64,000 bases of DNA from Rhynchopus euleeides (GCA_963210315.1 OY723252.1:2081346-2145345), one strand, 5' to 3'; shown: positions 41,515-53,532, counted from the stretch's first letter. A program made the numbers and translations. The notes: a model not told the origin generated them from the sequence alone.

Positions 41515-41917
41515 GGGGGGTATGAGAGATCGCGTGAGGATGTATAGAAACTGCTTCAGATCTCCTGAGGTGGGTGTGTCGTTTGGGGCCCCTGTGTGGC
41601 TGTTATCTAATATGGATGCGCTCGGTGTGGGGGGGGGGGGTAGGGTGGGAGGGGGGTGGGGAGTGCCAGCGCCTCTGGTGTGTCATGCCACGCGGGCCGA
41701 AAAGGGGGGGGGGGGGGGACCACTCTCAATATTTATTGCTGATTCGACCCATCCCCAGCGAGCTGGGTTTTTCGCACCATCAATGTCCAAAAAAAATAAT
41801 CTCATTTCTATTTCGTGTGGAGACCGGATCGTGCGCAGGGGCATGCGTTTCGGGATACGTTGCCGCCATTGCCAGAACGAAGGGCGTGCGATCAACGGGA
41901 AGAAACCCATTGTTATC

Positions 41918-42003
41918 GGAGGCCTTCGCTACCAGGTGTGACTGAGTGAGGGGCAACCTGCCTTCCCCCCCACTGACGAGCCGTGGCTGGTAGCGAGGGC
42001 CCC
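41918..42003. mobile_element. MITE with GGAGGCCTTCGCTACCAG / CTGGTAGCGAGGGCCCC ends
   Basis: 86 bp, flanked by ATC on both sides (3-bp duplication). Internal GTGTGACTGAGTGAGGGG relates it to 8059-8167. Confidence 0.75.
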
Positions 42004-43396
42004 ATCGTTTTTCCTTTCGTGTTTCTCCATGAATGATCCTGCACGAATCCCCCATTGTATGTTTGCGCAGATATGCTTGGCAGCATGGCACCGGTACAGC
42101 CAGAACGAACGAGCGCATCACACGCAGGGATGAGGGTCGGAGAAGTCGGGCGTGGGGGGTGGGTGGGTGTGGATAGGTGACACTGGAGTGACCCCCGAGT
42201 CACAAATATGAGCGGCTCGTGTTTTTTGTTTTGTTCTATATGCAGTGCATTGCACACCCACGATGTGCGGCGGTGTAAAACCTGTGGCGGTTCGGTGGTG
42301 TCTTCCCCCACCACCACCCTTGCCCTCTTTCTTTATCCCCACCCACCCTCCCCCCACGTTTCTTATCCCATGCCCAGTGCTGATTTGCATGGCTGTGTGG
42401 AGTCCCCAAAACGGCAACCGCAGTGCCTTGTGCTGATCCGTGGGGATCGTATTAAAGCCCACAAGGGATGGGGGCGGTGGGGGCGGTGGGGACGGTTGCA
42501 CATCATCTCGAGCATAGCAAATAACGGCAAAGGAACATATTGCCTGGAATTTGAGTCTGGGGGGGTGGGGGGGTATTTGTGGCGTATTTAGCACCACCAG
42601 AAGCCTCGAGCTTCTGCACAACCGCGGTGTCTGCCACCCAGCGGGGTGGGAGGCGTGGCGATGCCTTCGGTTGAAGCACAGAAGCCCAAAGGTTCCCTGC
42701 GACCACTTCTGGTGTGAGCCGAAGGTGTTTTCACTTAGAGGATGCTGCTGGGTGGGGGTGGGGTGGGGGGGTGCAGTGAGGGCTCAACAGATGAAGCGAT
42801 CCCCAACAACAGCACCCTCCCCTGCATGGGGTTGCGTCGGCTGCAGATTGGGGCGATCGCATTCGTCACCTCCGCTTCCTTATTCGACCAAATGTGGGCT
42901 TGAGGGATTCTCTCACCCACGGGGTGTGCTGAAAAAATAAACTGGTTTTGACAACTGACCGTGCGGCTTTGTCCACGCCGCTGTCTCGATAGTGAATCAG
43001 CCTAATGGAGGGGCCTTCGCTCTGTGTCAAACTGTGTCAGTTTGTTCCCCTTTTTGTGAGGCGGCTCCACTTTTCTGCACTCCTGAGCGAATATGCCCCC
43101 AATGACTGATGAAAGGAACGAGCGCGCCTGATCATTCTCTTGATAGTGTCATGTCGGGTGGCTGTCCCTGGGCTATCCTGGCCACACCCCCTGGCTTGGC
43201 GCCAGCGCAGCTCGGTGAAGCGGCATTCTCCATTGCAACTTTGCCTGCTTCACATTATATACACAACAAACCATATCACAAAGTCGGGGCCTTCGTCCCT
43301 TATGGACCACACACCATAATATGGGGGAAGGGAGGGGGGCTTGCGTGTGTTCGTTGTTCTCAGGAGAACGAAATCCAGTGCACTGCAGACAAGGAG

Positions 43397-43490
43397 GGGG
43401 GGGGGGGGTGGGGTGGGGTGGGGTGGGGTGGGGTGGGGTGGGGTGGGGTGGGGTGGGGTGGGGTGGGGTGGGGTGGGGTGGGGTGGGGGC
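43397..43490. repeat. (GGGGT)n microsatellite
   Basis: After a G run there are about 16 perfect tandem units of GGGGT. This is a strong G-quadruplex candidate. Protein ORFs through it are artefacts. Confidence 0.95.
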
Positions 43491-44794
43491 AACATGGCGC
43501 ACGCCACAGTCCGGTCGTCGTGCGTCAGGCTGGTGGCCGCCGATGGCGACCCAAGCGCATCTTTGGCACTGCCTTCACGAAGAGACGGCCCAGGCTAGGC
43601 TGGAGGACATGCCTTCCCGCAGTAGGACTGCTTCCTCCGCCGTGTGTCTGTGGCAAAACTAGGCTGCGTGGCCACCCCGATACTGTTGTCCTCTTCTCTC
43701 CGATGCACCTTCGGGTGAAAGGCGCCCACAATATTCTGTACGAAAGGTGTCTGTTCGCGCATGTGTGCATACTCCCCTTATGGACGAACAATGAACAGTT
43801 CTGACGAGCGGGGGGAGGGTTGGCGTGTGGGAAGTTCGATGAGACAGAGAGCGCTCGGATTTGCCCTGGGCTATTTTCACATTGGAACTTTGGTGTGATA
43901 GATATTTTTTGCCAGCCAAAAAAAGAATTGCCGGGTTTCTTTTTGTCACTCTTTTTGTTTTGTGCAAACCGCCCGGGGATATCTCGGGGGGAGGGGGTCG
44001 TGGGCACAGCTGCAGGGCACGCCAAACCCCCTTCTTTTTTTCATAATCTTCACACGCGGAGAGCTATTATTTTTGTTTCTCACACCCCACCCCACCCCCC
44101 GGCGCCGGGACTGGCTCTTCTAGCTGTTCTGTCTGCGGCATTGCTGTTGTGAAAATCCATTCCGTCTTTTCTGTTCTGTTTCCAAACCTCTTCGTCTCTC
44201 CAATACTGTAAAGGAAAAAACCGAAGAAATGGGCCGCAGCCTGCTTTTCCCGCCAGGCTGTCGGCTGTCGATGCCAAAACACAGGGGTGGGGGGTGGGTG
44301 ATAGGGGGCTCGTGGGCGTCGACACCAAAAGAAGATAAGGGAAGGGCTTTGACGCTCTTGATCACAAGAATTACAAGACATGTTTGTTGCAGGCATTCTT
44401 CCCCCCCGCTCCCCAAGCAGAATACGCTAAACACCCCACCCCCTGAGTGACCCCTCCTCCCCCGTTCTGATTTGCAGGTGTGCAGTTTCTGAGTTTCCGC
44501 TCGGCGCATTCATGCGTGTGGCCACGAGGGAGATCAACACCCAAGCCGTGCACCACCTGGGAAGCAAGCCGTCATCGTACGTCAGCTTATTCGTGGCTGC
44601 ATATTTTTTTTGGCTGCCTTGGTGAAGAGTCACAGAGTGACCCACTCCCAAACAATTTCTATCCAGTTACGCAATGTGAATCACCACGTCAGCAGCCAGA
44701 TTATGCTTCCCCACCACTAAGGCAATATGGCATTCGTCGGAAGGTCAGCTTCCCCACCGACGCAGCTATTGTGCGCCCTTCGCGGAGAGCCATC

Positions 44795-44965
44795 TAAGAG
44801 GCGAAAAAAGGATTGCCGGGTTTCTTTTGGTTTGTTTGTGCAACCTTCTGGTCACCTGCACGTTGGGGCGTGGAGTGTAGGTGAACAAAACATTGCTCCC
44901 ACTGCAACCTTTTTCGATCTGAACGCTTTCCGTGAGCACGGTGCGTTTGTCACAAAAAAGGTGTG
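44795..44965. repeat. CACGGAAGGCGTTCAGA dispersed repeat, reversed copy
   Basis: Reverse complement of the family at 34735-34905: ACCTTCTGGTCACCTGCACG, GAACGCTTTCCGTGAGCACG and GTGCGTTTGTCACAAAAAA. Confidence 0.7.
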
Positions 44966-46001
44966 GATTAGTTTCTCGCACATACATAAGGTGCAAGGAA
45001 GCACGGTTGCGGCATTCAATCATACAGATCTGCCTGCACACGCGAGCCACCATCCGTGCCGTTGTGCAATTCACTGAATACCAGACGTCCAGCTTGTCAG
45101 CTTTGTGAAGCTGTCAAATATTAAACCTGATGGGCTTCACAACAGAGAGGAGGGTCTCACGCCGACACACAGTCTGCCACCGAGTCACCCGAAGCCTATC
45201 GGAACTCAAACGAAACGGACATCGTCGCAATCTGACGAGAATCGAGTTACATCTTCTTTGAGTTGAGCCTTTTGAACGACATTTGAACGATTTATGGGCC
45301 GTGTTCCAAACAGCGCCCGAGGAGCCTCTGTGTTTCGGGTTTCTGGCATCATGGCGGGTTTGCAGCGTCCCGCACCGGACCGTAACTCGCTCCCCCCTTC
45401 CTCCCCCCCTCCCCCCCCTCCACTTTACCACGACTGGAATCGAGATTTCTCGTCGAAAGATGGAAACAAACATTCAACCTCCTCAGCAACGCTGCGGGAG
45501 TTGCTTCTATTTGCGCTGTCTTCAAGAAAGTAGTCCAGATGTCCTCCCACAGTTGCTGGACAGGGTCTCGAAACGAGCGCGATTCCCCCCGGCTTTGGCG
45601 GCACAACCAACAGCAACAACGGCGGGAGAATGGTGCCATGCCGTATGCCAGTGGAGATGCAAGTTATAAGCTGTCTGCCCCCCCAATACCGGCCCCGCTT
45701 TGTCCAGCCGCGCACATTTCCCTCCTCGTTTTCCTTTTTGCGGCTGGCAAGAATGCGTTTATATCCACCGTAGTTTCTTTTGGCTGACACGCGAGTGTGC
45801 CACAGCAACATCGCTTTCTATTTCACTCAAAAAAAACGAACCCATAACCTGGATCGGTATCCTGCACACACCCGCAGATCCCGTTCGTACAAACAACACA
45901 ACGCAAACCCCAAGTTTATTTTTTCCTCATCACGGTTCAGGGTATAAGATAGACTTTTTTTCTGGCGCCGTTTTCCGGTTTTTCTGGTTTTGAAAATTTT
46001 T

Positions 46002-46024
46002 CGCGCGCGCCTTCGGCGCGCGCG
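46002..46024. other. Perfect 10-bp GC hairpin with TTC loop
   Basis: CGCGCGCGCC-TTC-GGCGCGCGCG. It sits after an A/T-rich stretch and could be a strong RNA or DNA hairpin. No gene association is seen. Confidence 0.7.
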
Positions 46025-46171
46025 ACCCGCGCAAACCCTCCCAGAATCTGAGAGGGCCCGGTGCCTGCGCGCGTCCTGTCGTACTGAGGCTGCTTGGTGG
46101 GGCAGGCGCAGCAGCTGCTTTGAAAGTTTGGACTCTCGGCCAAAAAACCGGTCTGGTGTAATTTTTTTACG

Positions 46172-46222
46172 CAGGGGGGTCTGGGGGGCGGAGCCCCCCA
46201 GCCGCCGGAGGCCACGGTAGTG
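46172..46222. repeat. GGCTGGGGGGC palindromic element
   Basis: A complete copy in the same orientation as those at 23907-24203. Confidence 0.85.
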
Positions 46223-46641
46223 AACATCTGTTCCCTACAGTCTGGATTCGCTTGTAAGTAGGAAGGCTTCACTGATCGCAGCCCGGCCAGCAGGAGATCA
46301 CTGGTCCTTGAGGGTTCAACCTTCAGGGTGGAGGAGGACGGGGGAGCGACCACTCGTGACAGGTGTGCGTTGTGGGTGGAGTGGGTGCACGACAGAATGG
46401 CCAAAGGGTCCACGAGATCTCTGCACACATTCCGTTATCGAGGAGATGGGCTAGCTGTGACGACAGGCAACAAACAAATCTCATCTGTTAGTTGCCCCCA
46501 ATAGGCTTGGCGACCTTCAAGACTGCTTGAAATTCGTTCGTGTTCTCGTCTCAGCCCTCCAGACAAGCAGATCTGTCTCGAGTTGGTGGGCTGTCGCCAT
46601 GTATTCGATGGCACCGAGTGACGCTGCACAGAGGCAGACGA

Positions 46642-46822
46642 CACGGTGAACTCCAGCGGAGGTTACCCTACCTCCGCTGGAGTACACCGTGTGTCTCCCA
46701 TGAATCTCAACCAGCGGGAGTCTTAGCGTAAATTAGCTGGAAAATAGACTCCCGTCTTCAGTACAGACTGCAGTCTTAGACCCCTCTTAGACACTCGCTA
46801 GGGTGGCTGGAGTCCACCATGT
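46642..46822. mobile_element. Relic of the CACGGTGGACTCC family
   Basis: It begins CACGGTGAACTCCAGCGGAGG, with an immediate inverted copy ending at 46691, and ends at a degenerate GGCTGGAGTCCACCATG near 46806-46822. It has short ACTCCCGT and CAGCGGGAGT subterminal remnants inside. The ends are mutated, so it is an old copy. Confidence 0.6.
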
Positions 46823-47521
46823 GTGCACCTTCAAAACAGAAGAGACCTGCATGACGAGGGCATCACCACCCACCGGGCCACCCGCTAGGTCCATTTTTCT
46901 TCTCCGCTTCTCTGCCTTCTTTGGACTATTTGAGCTCTGTGCGGATCACGATGGGGTCACTTTCTATTTTTTTATGGCGTTTTTTCTGACTGTTCTACTG
47001 TCCCAAAGTCACAAAAAAACCCGCCAAAAATGAGACCGACCTTTTTTTTTTTTCCAGAAAACCGGGAACCGGGAAACCCTGGTTTTGAAAACCGGAAAAC
47101 CAGACCTATCTTATCCCCTGTCACGGTTGCCTGTCAGCGTGAAGGGTCCGTGGGGGCGTGACATGCAGTGTATCGATACAAGCCCCCAGTAGAATACACT
47201 GCTGCCCGTCCCCCCACAAACAACCCTTTGAAGTTTCTTTGATAGGCCGGTGTGGGGAGCCTCCTGTGCACAACGAGAGCAGAGAGGATAGGGACAGCAG
47301 GCAGCCTCATCAGTAAGGCGTGTGGGTGTGTGGGGTGGGGTTGTAGCTTCTGTTTGCGTGTGCATAAAGAAGCTTTGTGCCCCCACCTCCCCACTTCACC
47401 CGCAAGGCCGGCTCTCTGCCTCTCTCCTTGCTACTACCTACACCTCAAGTGGTTGACAGCGCGCCGCTGGCTGTTCCCCACCCCGAAGCTCCAGCAGTGC
47501 AAAGCGCCAAGTCAAATCAAA

Positions 47522-48239
47522 TACCGTATACCTACCCCCCCCCCCTTGTAATTGTCCGCCCCCCCAAACCCCTTGTAATTATCCGCCTCGGGGCCTCCTC
47601 GGGGGGCGGACAATTACAAGGGTTATACTGGGTACTAAGGCCTGCAGTGCGAGTGGTTGGCCTGCGTGACAAGGGTCTCTTAATCACCCCTCGCTACTCC
47701 CCTATCACCCCCTGGGGGGTGGTAGGGGTGAGTAGCGAGAACCCTGGCCACACAGAGCGCACAAACACTATGGAATGTGCCTCTGTTGTGTTGTGTGCAT
47801 GCTGCAGCCAGTGGCACAGGCTAATCCCTTGTAATTGTCCGCCTGACCTTGTAATTGTCCGTTTCGGCCAATAATGCCAAAATAGGGCGGACAATTACAA
47901 GGGGGTGGGTAGGTACGTAAATATTATGGAACGTAAATATTATGGAACGGGCCCATTTTTGCCCGGTCCGTTCCATAATATTTACGTTCCATAATATTTA
48001 CAGGGCCAGTTGGGGACTCGGTGGTGAGGGTGGCTTGCCTCAGGAATCGCGCGAAAAGTGCACGAGTAGGTCCCGTCAGGGACTCTGTATGCCGTCCGAT
48101 CACCTGGCCCAAGTCCCCGAGTCGCAGAAATCCCTGTAAATATTATGGAACGAAAAAAATCTGGAACGCCAACCCACCAGCGTTCCAAAATATTTACGTT
48201 CCATAATATTTACGTTCTAAAATATTTACGTATACGGTA
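47522..48239. mobile_element. TACCGTATACGTAAATATT element, copy 2, with nested insertion
   Basis: It has the same terminal and subterminal repeats as 1761-2093, and its interior is in reverse orientation relative to that copy. It is interrupted right after TACCGTATA by a 383-bp second element (47531-47913); removing that and one TA restores the sequence seen in copy 1 (TACCGTATACGTAAATATT). Confidence 0.8.
47531..47913. mobile_element. Nested element with CCTACCC ends and CTTGTAATTGTCCGCC repeats
   Basis: 383 bp, ends CCTACCCCCC...CTTGTAATTGTCCGCC and GGCGGACAATTACAAGGGGG...GGGTAGG, flanked by TA on both sides. Additional CTTGTAATTNTCCGCC units lie inside in both orientations. A further inverted pair CCCTCGCTACTCC / GAGTAGCGAG lies at about 47670-47747. 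It is non-coding. Confidence 0.8.
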
Positions 48240-48399
48240 ATATACGGCGACCACCCTCCTCTCTCTTATGCACATCCCTCCAACCTGCAACTCTGAAGGA
48301 ACCCAACCTACTGCCATCCATAAGACACGGCTGTTGCCTACATGTCACGATCCACATAAGACGCTCTGCAGAATCTCACAATGCCAATCCCTTCACAGT

Positions 48400-48512
48400 G
48401 GGGGTCTTCGCTGGTCGTTATTCTTCGTCAGGCTTCGTCATTTTTCACCAAATTCAACAGGAAATGCCACCAAAAAAAATGCGCTGACGATCACCCCGTA
48501 GCGAAGACCCCC
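48400..48512. mobile_element. MITE, GGGGGTCTTCGCT family (copy E)
   Basis: 113 bp, with the same ends and interior (GACGATCACCCCGTAGCG) as copies A-D but diverged internally (GGCTTCGTCATTTTTCACC). No exact target duplication is visible. Confidence 0.8.
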
Positions 48513-50425
48513 GCTGGGTCGGACCTGAGGAGGGGCGGGCACGGCCCAAAAGTTTAATCGACGATTCGTTCAAATGCATCTCTCTGCGGATGGTGTGGGG
48601 ACCCCCCTGTGAGCAGTGTTGCTCCCCCCTTCCCCCAGTTCACAGAACTAGATCTTGGATAGAGTTTGCCGCAGAGCGGTGTTGCGCTCCCCTTCAGCCC
48701 ACCCTGTGGACTCTGCTGTGCCTCTGCGTGAGGCTGGTGATGGGTGCGCCAACAGCATGCACTAGGCAGCCCCAGAGGGACAGGAAAAATAAATGCTTGG
48801 GCTCGGCGCCCCCTCCCCCCCCCCCCCCCCACACCCTCCCTGACTCGCCCGTTCCTAATCTTTGCGGTTGCATCGATCGCCCAACCTCGTCCCCAAACCC
48901 CTCCTCCCCGCCCCCACTCCACCTTCTGCTTGCTGCAATCTCTTCTATTTGCCGCCCCACCCCACACAATGTTACCTGCAATACTTCGAGGCAAACCTCG
49001 CCGAACTAAGGAAGACCCTCTGTCGGAGGACTTCGGGAGACGGCAACACAACGGAACAACGGTACCGGTTGCGGAAAAAAGAAACATCACGTCAAGCGGC
49101 AAGAGAAGAAGACAATAGCGAGAGAGAGCGGGTATCTTCGTTCCGGGTGTCTTTGCACTGCAAATCATACGAGAAAGAGAGAGAGAGCGCGCGCGTGTGT
49201 ATTTATGCTCTCTGGTGTGATTCCACACTGCCGCAACAAGCCTTCACGTGTGTCCGGAGTGTGCGGCTGTTGGAATGGGAGGGGGGGGGTTGTCACCAGG
49301 ACAAGGCTTTCTTGGAGGGTGCTGCATAATCAAAGTGCTGCACAGCCCCCCCTTATCCCCCTCCCCGGGTGATCCGATGGCCTTGTCAGGGTTTTGACCA
49401 GAGGGTCCACCAGGCCGATATTGACCAGGGGGTCGCAGTCCAGATATTGCCCTGGACCTCTGGTCATGACCAGGTCACTGGCCAGGCCCTTTCTAGACCA
49501 GGGACAGGCCTGGTCAAAGCCCCTGACGAGTCCGCCCTGGGGAGGGGGTGTGCAACGGCACTGATTGAGCAGAAGGTACCCTGCAAAAAGCTGACACACG
49601 GTGGTGGGGGGTGCTGGGAAAAATGGCAGGGCTGCAATGCCGACATTGCGGATGCCGTATCTGCTCTGGTTGTGGGGCGGGGGGGAGGGAAAACGCCGGG
49701 ACTGCCGTTCGCCCCAGAAGTGCAAGAAAGGTGAGTGCCCTGCACCCTCCGAACGCAGGGGGGCAGGCTGACGCAGTTTTTTTTTGGCACAGAAAGGCAA
49801 AGGCGTCCCGCTGGTGTGAACATGTCACATCGATATTTCCCCTCAAACGCACCCTCAGTCAAGAACGGATTGGGTGTCTCCTATACAGCCCCTGCAGGCA
49901 TCGCTTCCGATGAGAGGAAGTCGGGGGTCGGAGGGGTCGGGAGGGGGGGGTGTCAAGTGTCACCCCCTCCAACCCCTGCACGAGGGGCGGGCGGGCGGGC
50001 AGAGCTTTTCTTGGGGGGAGAGGGCAGGTGGCAACAAAAAAGACATTACGATCTGCAGCAAAAGAGCCCGCGGCCCTTGCTTTGAGTCCGCGGGGCGTTT
50101 GCTCTTTTTTTTTGATATTTTGCCCCCGCCCAGGGTAGTAGGGTGACCTCTCCGATTTTCCAAAACTGCTGGTTTACTGGTTTGGGGGACGGTCGCCGGC
50201 AGACCGTTGAAATGCCCGTGTTAGCCAGGCACACTCACGTTTCAGGTATCGTGTCGCATGTCACGCATGTCGCCAACGCGGCGAGTGTACCTCCCAGGTG
50301 GGGAAGTCCGACCTCCTGTCCGATGTCAGCCAGGCTTCGAAGAACGCTTCATGGATGTGGTGCTGACCTCCTACGCAGCACTGTATCCGGGGTAAGTGAG
50401 ATAGACAGACGGGCACACGCTACAT

Positions 50426-50647
50426 CGGGGGTCTGGGGGGCGTGAGCCCCCCAGCCGCCGGAGGCCACGGTAGTGAACATCTGTTCGTGTGGGCGAACAG
50501 ATTCTGTGTGAGTTGGCTGCGTCCTGAGGCGACTGGAGTGGTTGGATCCCCCAACCTGATGGGATTCGAAGGACTTGAGTACGAGACATACGCCACTGGG
50601 GGGTCTGGGGGGCGGAGCCCCCCAGCCGCCGGAGGCCACGGTAGTGA
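50426..50647. repeat. Two copies of the GGCTGGGGGGC palindromic element
   Basis: Copies at 50426-50475 and 50596-50647, same orientation, with related sequence between them (GTGTGAGTTGGCTGCGTCCT, also found at 870-930 and 23995-24050 in either orientation). The larger unit is therefore duplicated too. Confidence 0.8.
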
Positions 50648-51231
50648 ACGTCTGGCTGTTGCTGCAAAAAAAACGGGAAAAGGGTGGGTGTCAGGAGGAC
50701 ATATCCTCATCCCCCACGAGAAAACGCCTTGAAAAAATTCTGGTTTTTTTTTCCAGAAATCTCTTTTTTTTTATAAATTTCCCCAAACCAGAAAACCGGC
50801 TTTTTCTGGTTTGGAAACCTCTCAGAAAGGGCACCCTATTCCCCTGCCCCCGCCGCGCCCCCCCCCCCCCCCCCCCCCCCCCATCCATCCACCGACCTGG
50901 GTTAGGTTCGTTCTGCGTCCTGCGTACTCCGCCCTCCCTCCGTCACAGGACAATCCCCCTGCCCCCTGCCCCCCTTCCCACCCCCGCCCACCCACTGTGT
51001 TGGGGTTTGTACATTGCCTCGTTGCAAGAGGGTGTCGCCGGTGTTATACTTGTTGTTTCAAGGGGGTGGGAGGGGGGTTGGCCACCCCCGGCCTGCATCA
51101 ACATCACACACACCCGTTTCTGACGCACCAACCGCCACTGCAGGCACAGCATCGATCACCCGCTCCCCCCGCCTGCATCAACAGCACACACCCCTCCGGC
51201 AGACCTCGTCACACACTTGCCCCTTTCTGGG

Positions 51232-53532
51232 ATGGAGGTGCACGCCGTCGACACGCTGTCAGGGCGTGAGGAGCCTCTGGAGATCGATCCCGACGCGACG
51301 GTGTCTGCGATGAAGCGGCGGTGCGGCGAGGCCTTCGGGTTCGGGGAGGATGTGGAGTTGAGCGTGGGCGGGCAGCGCGTGGCGTGTGACGGGGAGGAGC
51401 ACGTCAGCAACGTCGCCGCCTTCTCGGGCGGGTGCCGCGTGGAGGTGGTGCGTGGTGTGGCGAGGTTTGTGGACCAACTGTGCAACAGTGTGGTCTCAAT
51501 GGACGCCATCCCGGTGTGGGCACGCCAGCACCGGGAGTGCGTCCTGGCAGTGCTTGCACGCAGCCCCGTGAGAGCGGATTGGGTTGACGAAGAACAGATT
51601 GTTTGGATGTCTGAGGATGAGGACGAGGACGACGAGTGGGATGAGGGACCCATCACCATCCCGCCACACTGGGTGCACCCCTCACTGCACGACGACAAGG
51701 AGGTGATGCTGCAGTTCGTGAGGCGCGACCCCAACGCCTTTCTACGTGCCAGTCCCGAACTGCGTTCAGACGCAGATGTCGTCATCGCGGCGTTGGAGCA
51801 GGACCCGTCAATGTGGCGCTACGTCGAGAAGAAAGACCTGCAGGAGCAGCGCCGCGTTGCGGTTGTTGCTGTGCCGCACTGCACAAACAGCGCTGTGTGG
51901 CTCAGTGACAAGGCCTTCGTCCTCGAAGCTCTTCAATACAATGTGGCTTGGGGAGATATCAGCGAGGGATTGCAGGAAGACAAGGAGGTCGTAATGGAGG
52001 CACTTCGTCGGGGTATCGTGTGGTTCAGTGATCTGTGCGAGGCGCTGCGAGGGGACAAAGAAGTCGTCATGGAGGCACTTGATTGCGAATGTCTGGATGA
52101 CTTTCACCAAATGAGCGCAATGTTGCAGGAGGACGAAGAGGTTGTAATGGAGGCACTTCGTCGGGAAATCGTGTGGTTCAGGGATCTGTGCGAGGCGCTG
52201 CGAGGGGACAAAGAGGTCGTCATGGAGGCACTTGATTGCGAATGTCAGGATGACTTTCACCAAATGAGCGCAATGTTGCAGGAGGACAAAGAGGTTGTAA
52301 TGGAGGCACTTCGTCGGGGTATCGTGTGGTTCAGTGATCTGTGCGAGGCGCTGCGAGGGGACAAAGAGGTCGTCATGGAGGCACTTGATTGCGAATGTCT
52401 GGATGACTTTTACCAAATGAGCGCAATGTTGCAGGAGGACGAAGAGGTCGTATTGGAGGCACTTCGTCTAAATATCGTGTGGTTCAGTGATCTGAGCGAG
52501 GCGCTGCGAGAGGACAAACAGTTTGTCATGGAGGCAATGCGTCGGAATATCGTGCGGTTCAGTGTTCTGAGCGAGGCACTGCGAGGGGACAAACAGTTCG
52601 TCATGGAGGCACTTCGTCGGGATATTGTCCGGTTCAGGGATCTGAGCGAGGCACTGCAAGGGGACAAACAGTTCGTCATGGAGGCAATGCGTCGGGATAT
52701 CGTGCGGTTCAGTGATCTGAGCGAGGCACTGCGAGGGGACAAACAGGTCGTCATGGAGGCACTTGATTGGAACTGTCTGGATGACTTTTACCAAATGAAC
52801 GCAATATTGCAGGAGGACAAAGAGGTCGTAATGAAGGCACTTCGCCGGGATATCGTGTGGTTCAGTGATCTGAGTGAGGCGCTGCGAGGGGACAAACAGT
52901 TCGTCATGAAGGCACTTCGCCACGGTAGCGTGTGGTTCAATGATCTGAGTGAGGCATTGCGTGGAGACGAACAGGTCGCCATGAAAGCACTCGATTGTGA
53001 GAAGTTGGATGACTTTCACCAACTGAACGCGACGCTGCAGAGCAACAAAAAGGTCATCTTGAAGGCATTGGAGAAGAGGAAAGTGGAGTTCGATGACCTG
53101 AGCGAGGCACTTCGACTTGACAAACCCTTCGTGATGCAGGCAATTGCCGCCACTCCTGATACCTATCTCAGCCTCACTGGCGCACTGTGCCAGGACAAGG
53201 ATGTTGTGTTCGCAGCTATCGCATACAACTCCTTCCTGTTCGTCAGGATGGACCCTGTGCTGCGTGACAACATGGAGGTGGCACTTGCTGCCATCCGTGC
53301 CGACCCGAACAACTTCATCTACGCGGGGGACAGTGTGCGTGCTGACAGGCAGGCGGCACTCGTCGCTTTCTCCAGCCGCTGGTGGCGCCGTGGCGTGCTG
53401 CTCCCTTTTGCCAGTGCAGAGCTGCAGGCAGACCGCAAGGTGGTGCGTGCTGCGGTGCGTATGAATGCACGGAACGCCGACTACGCCAGCCCTTCCCTGC
53501 ACGACTGGCTGGCCCGTGTCCTGGATCGGTAA
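51232..53532 (+). CDS. Ubiquitin-like domain plus DUF4116 repeat protein
   Basis: 766 aa. Residues 1-73 look like a ubiquitin-like fold: MEVHAVDTLSGREEPLEI matches the first two strands, then ATVSAMKRRC for the helix and LSVGGQRV for the later strand. After that come DUF4116-type repeats of about 25 residues (D.EVVMEAL....W..DL.EALR.DK). Three consecutive 153-bp units (starting about 51985, 52138 and 52291) are nearly identical, followed by about 75-bp units, so the array grew by recent tandem duplication. The first and last repeats are more diverged and closer to the family consensus (DRQAALVAFSSRWW). DUF4116 has no known biochemical role; protein binding is likely. The start is at ATG 51232, since the residue aligns with ubiquitin Met1. 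Confidence 0.85.
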   Translation: MEVHAVDTLSGREEPLEIDPDATVSAMKRRCGEAFGFGEDVELSVGGQRVACDGEEHVSNVAAFSGGCRVEVVRGVARFVDQLCNSVVSMDAIPVWARQHRECVLAVLARSPVRADWVDEEQIVWMSEDEDEDDEWDEGPITIPPHWVHPSLHDDKEVMLQFVRRDPNAFLRASPELRSDADVVIAALEQDPSMWRYVEKKDLQEQRRVAVVAVPHCTNSAVWLSDKAFVLEALQYNVAWGDISEGLQEDKEVVMEALRRGIVWFSDLCEALRGDKEVVMEALDCECLDDFHQMSAMLQEDEEVVMEALRREIVWFRDLCEALRGDKEVVMEALDCECQDDFHQMSAMLQEDKEVVMEALRRGIVWFSDLCEALRGDKEVVMEALDCECLDDFYQMSAMLQEDEEVVLEALRLNIVWFSDLSEALREDKQFVMEAMRRNIVRFSVLSEALRGDKQFVMEALRRDIVRFRDLSEALQGDKQFVMEAMRRDIVRFSDLSEALRGDKQVVMEALDWNCLDDFYQMNAILQEDKEVVMKALRRDIVWFSDLSEALRGDKQFVMKALRHGSVWFNDLSEALRGDEQVAMKALDCEKLDDFHQLNATLQSNKKVILKALEKRKVEFDDLSEALRLDKPFVMQAIAATPDTYLSLTGALCQDKDVVFAAIAYNSFLFVRMDPVLRDNMEVALAAIRADPNNFIYAGDSVRADRQAALVAFSSRWWRRGVLLPFASAELQADRKVVRAAVRMNARNADYASPSLHDWLARVLDR

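Larger units (their letters stand above)
41515..51231. repeat. Gene-poor region of 9.7 kb
   Basis: I recognise no gene here. It holds a MITE (41918-42003), a GGGGT microsatellite, the reversed CACGGAAGGCGTT repeat (44795-44965), a GC hairpin, palindromic elements, a relic of the CACGGTGG family (46642-46691), a nested TA element pair (47522-48239), a GGGGGTCTTCGCT MITE (48400-48512) and CCTGGTC/GACCAGG repeats at 49380-49520. ORFs here are short and overlap simple sequence. Confidence 0.6.

Noticed and set aside
43173-43804. ORFs encoding Gly/Trp/Val or Pro/His/Thr repeats
   Set aside because: They are translations of the (GGGGT)n microsatellite.
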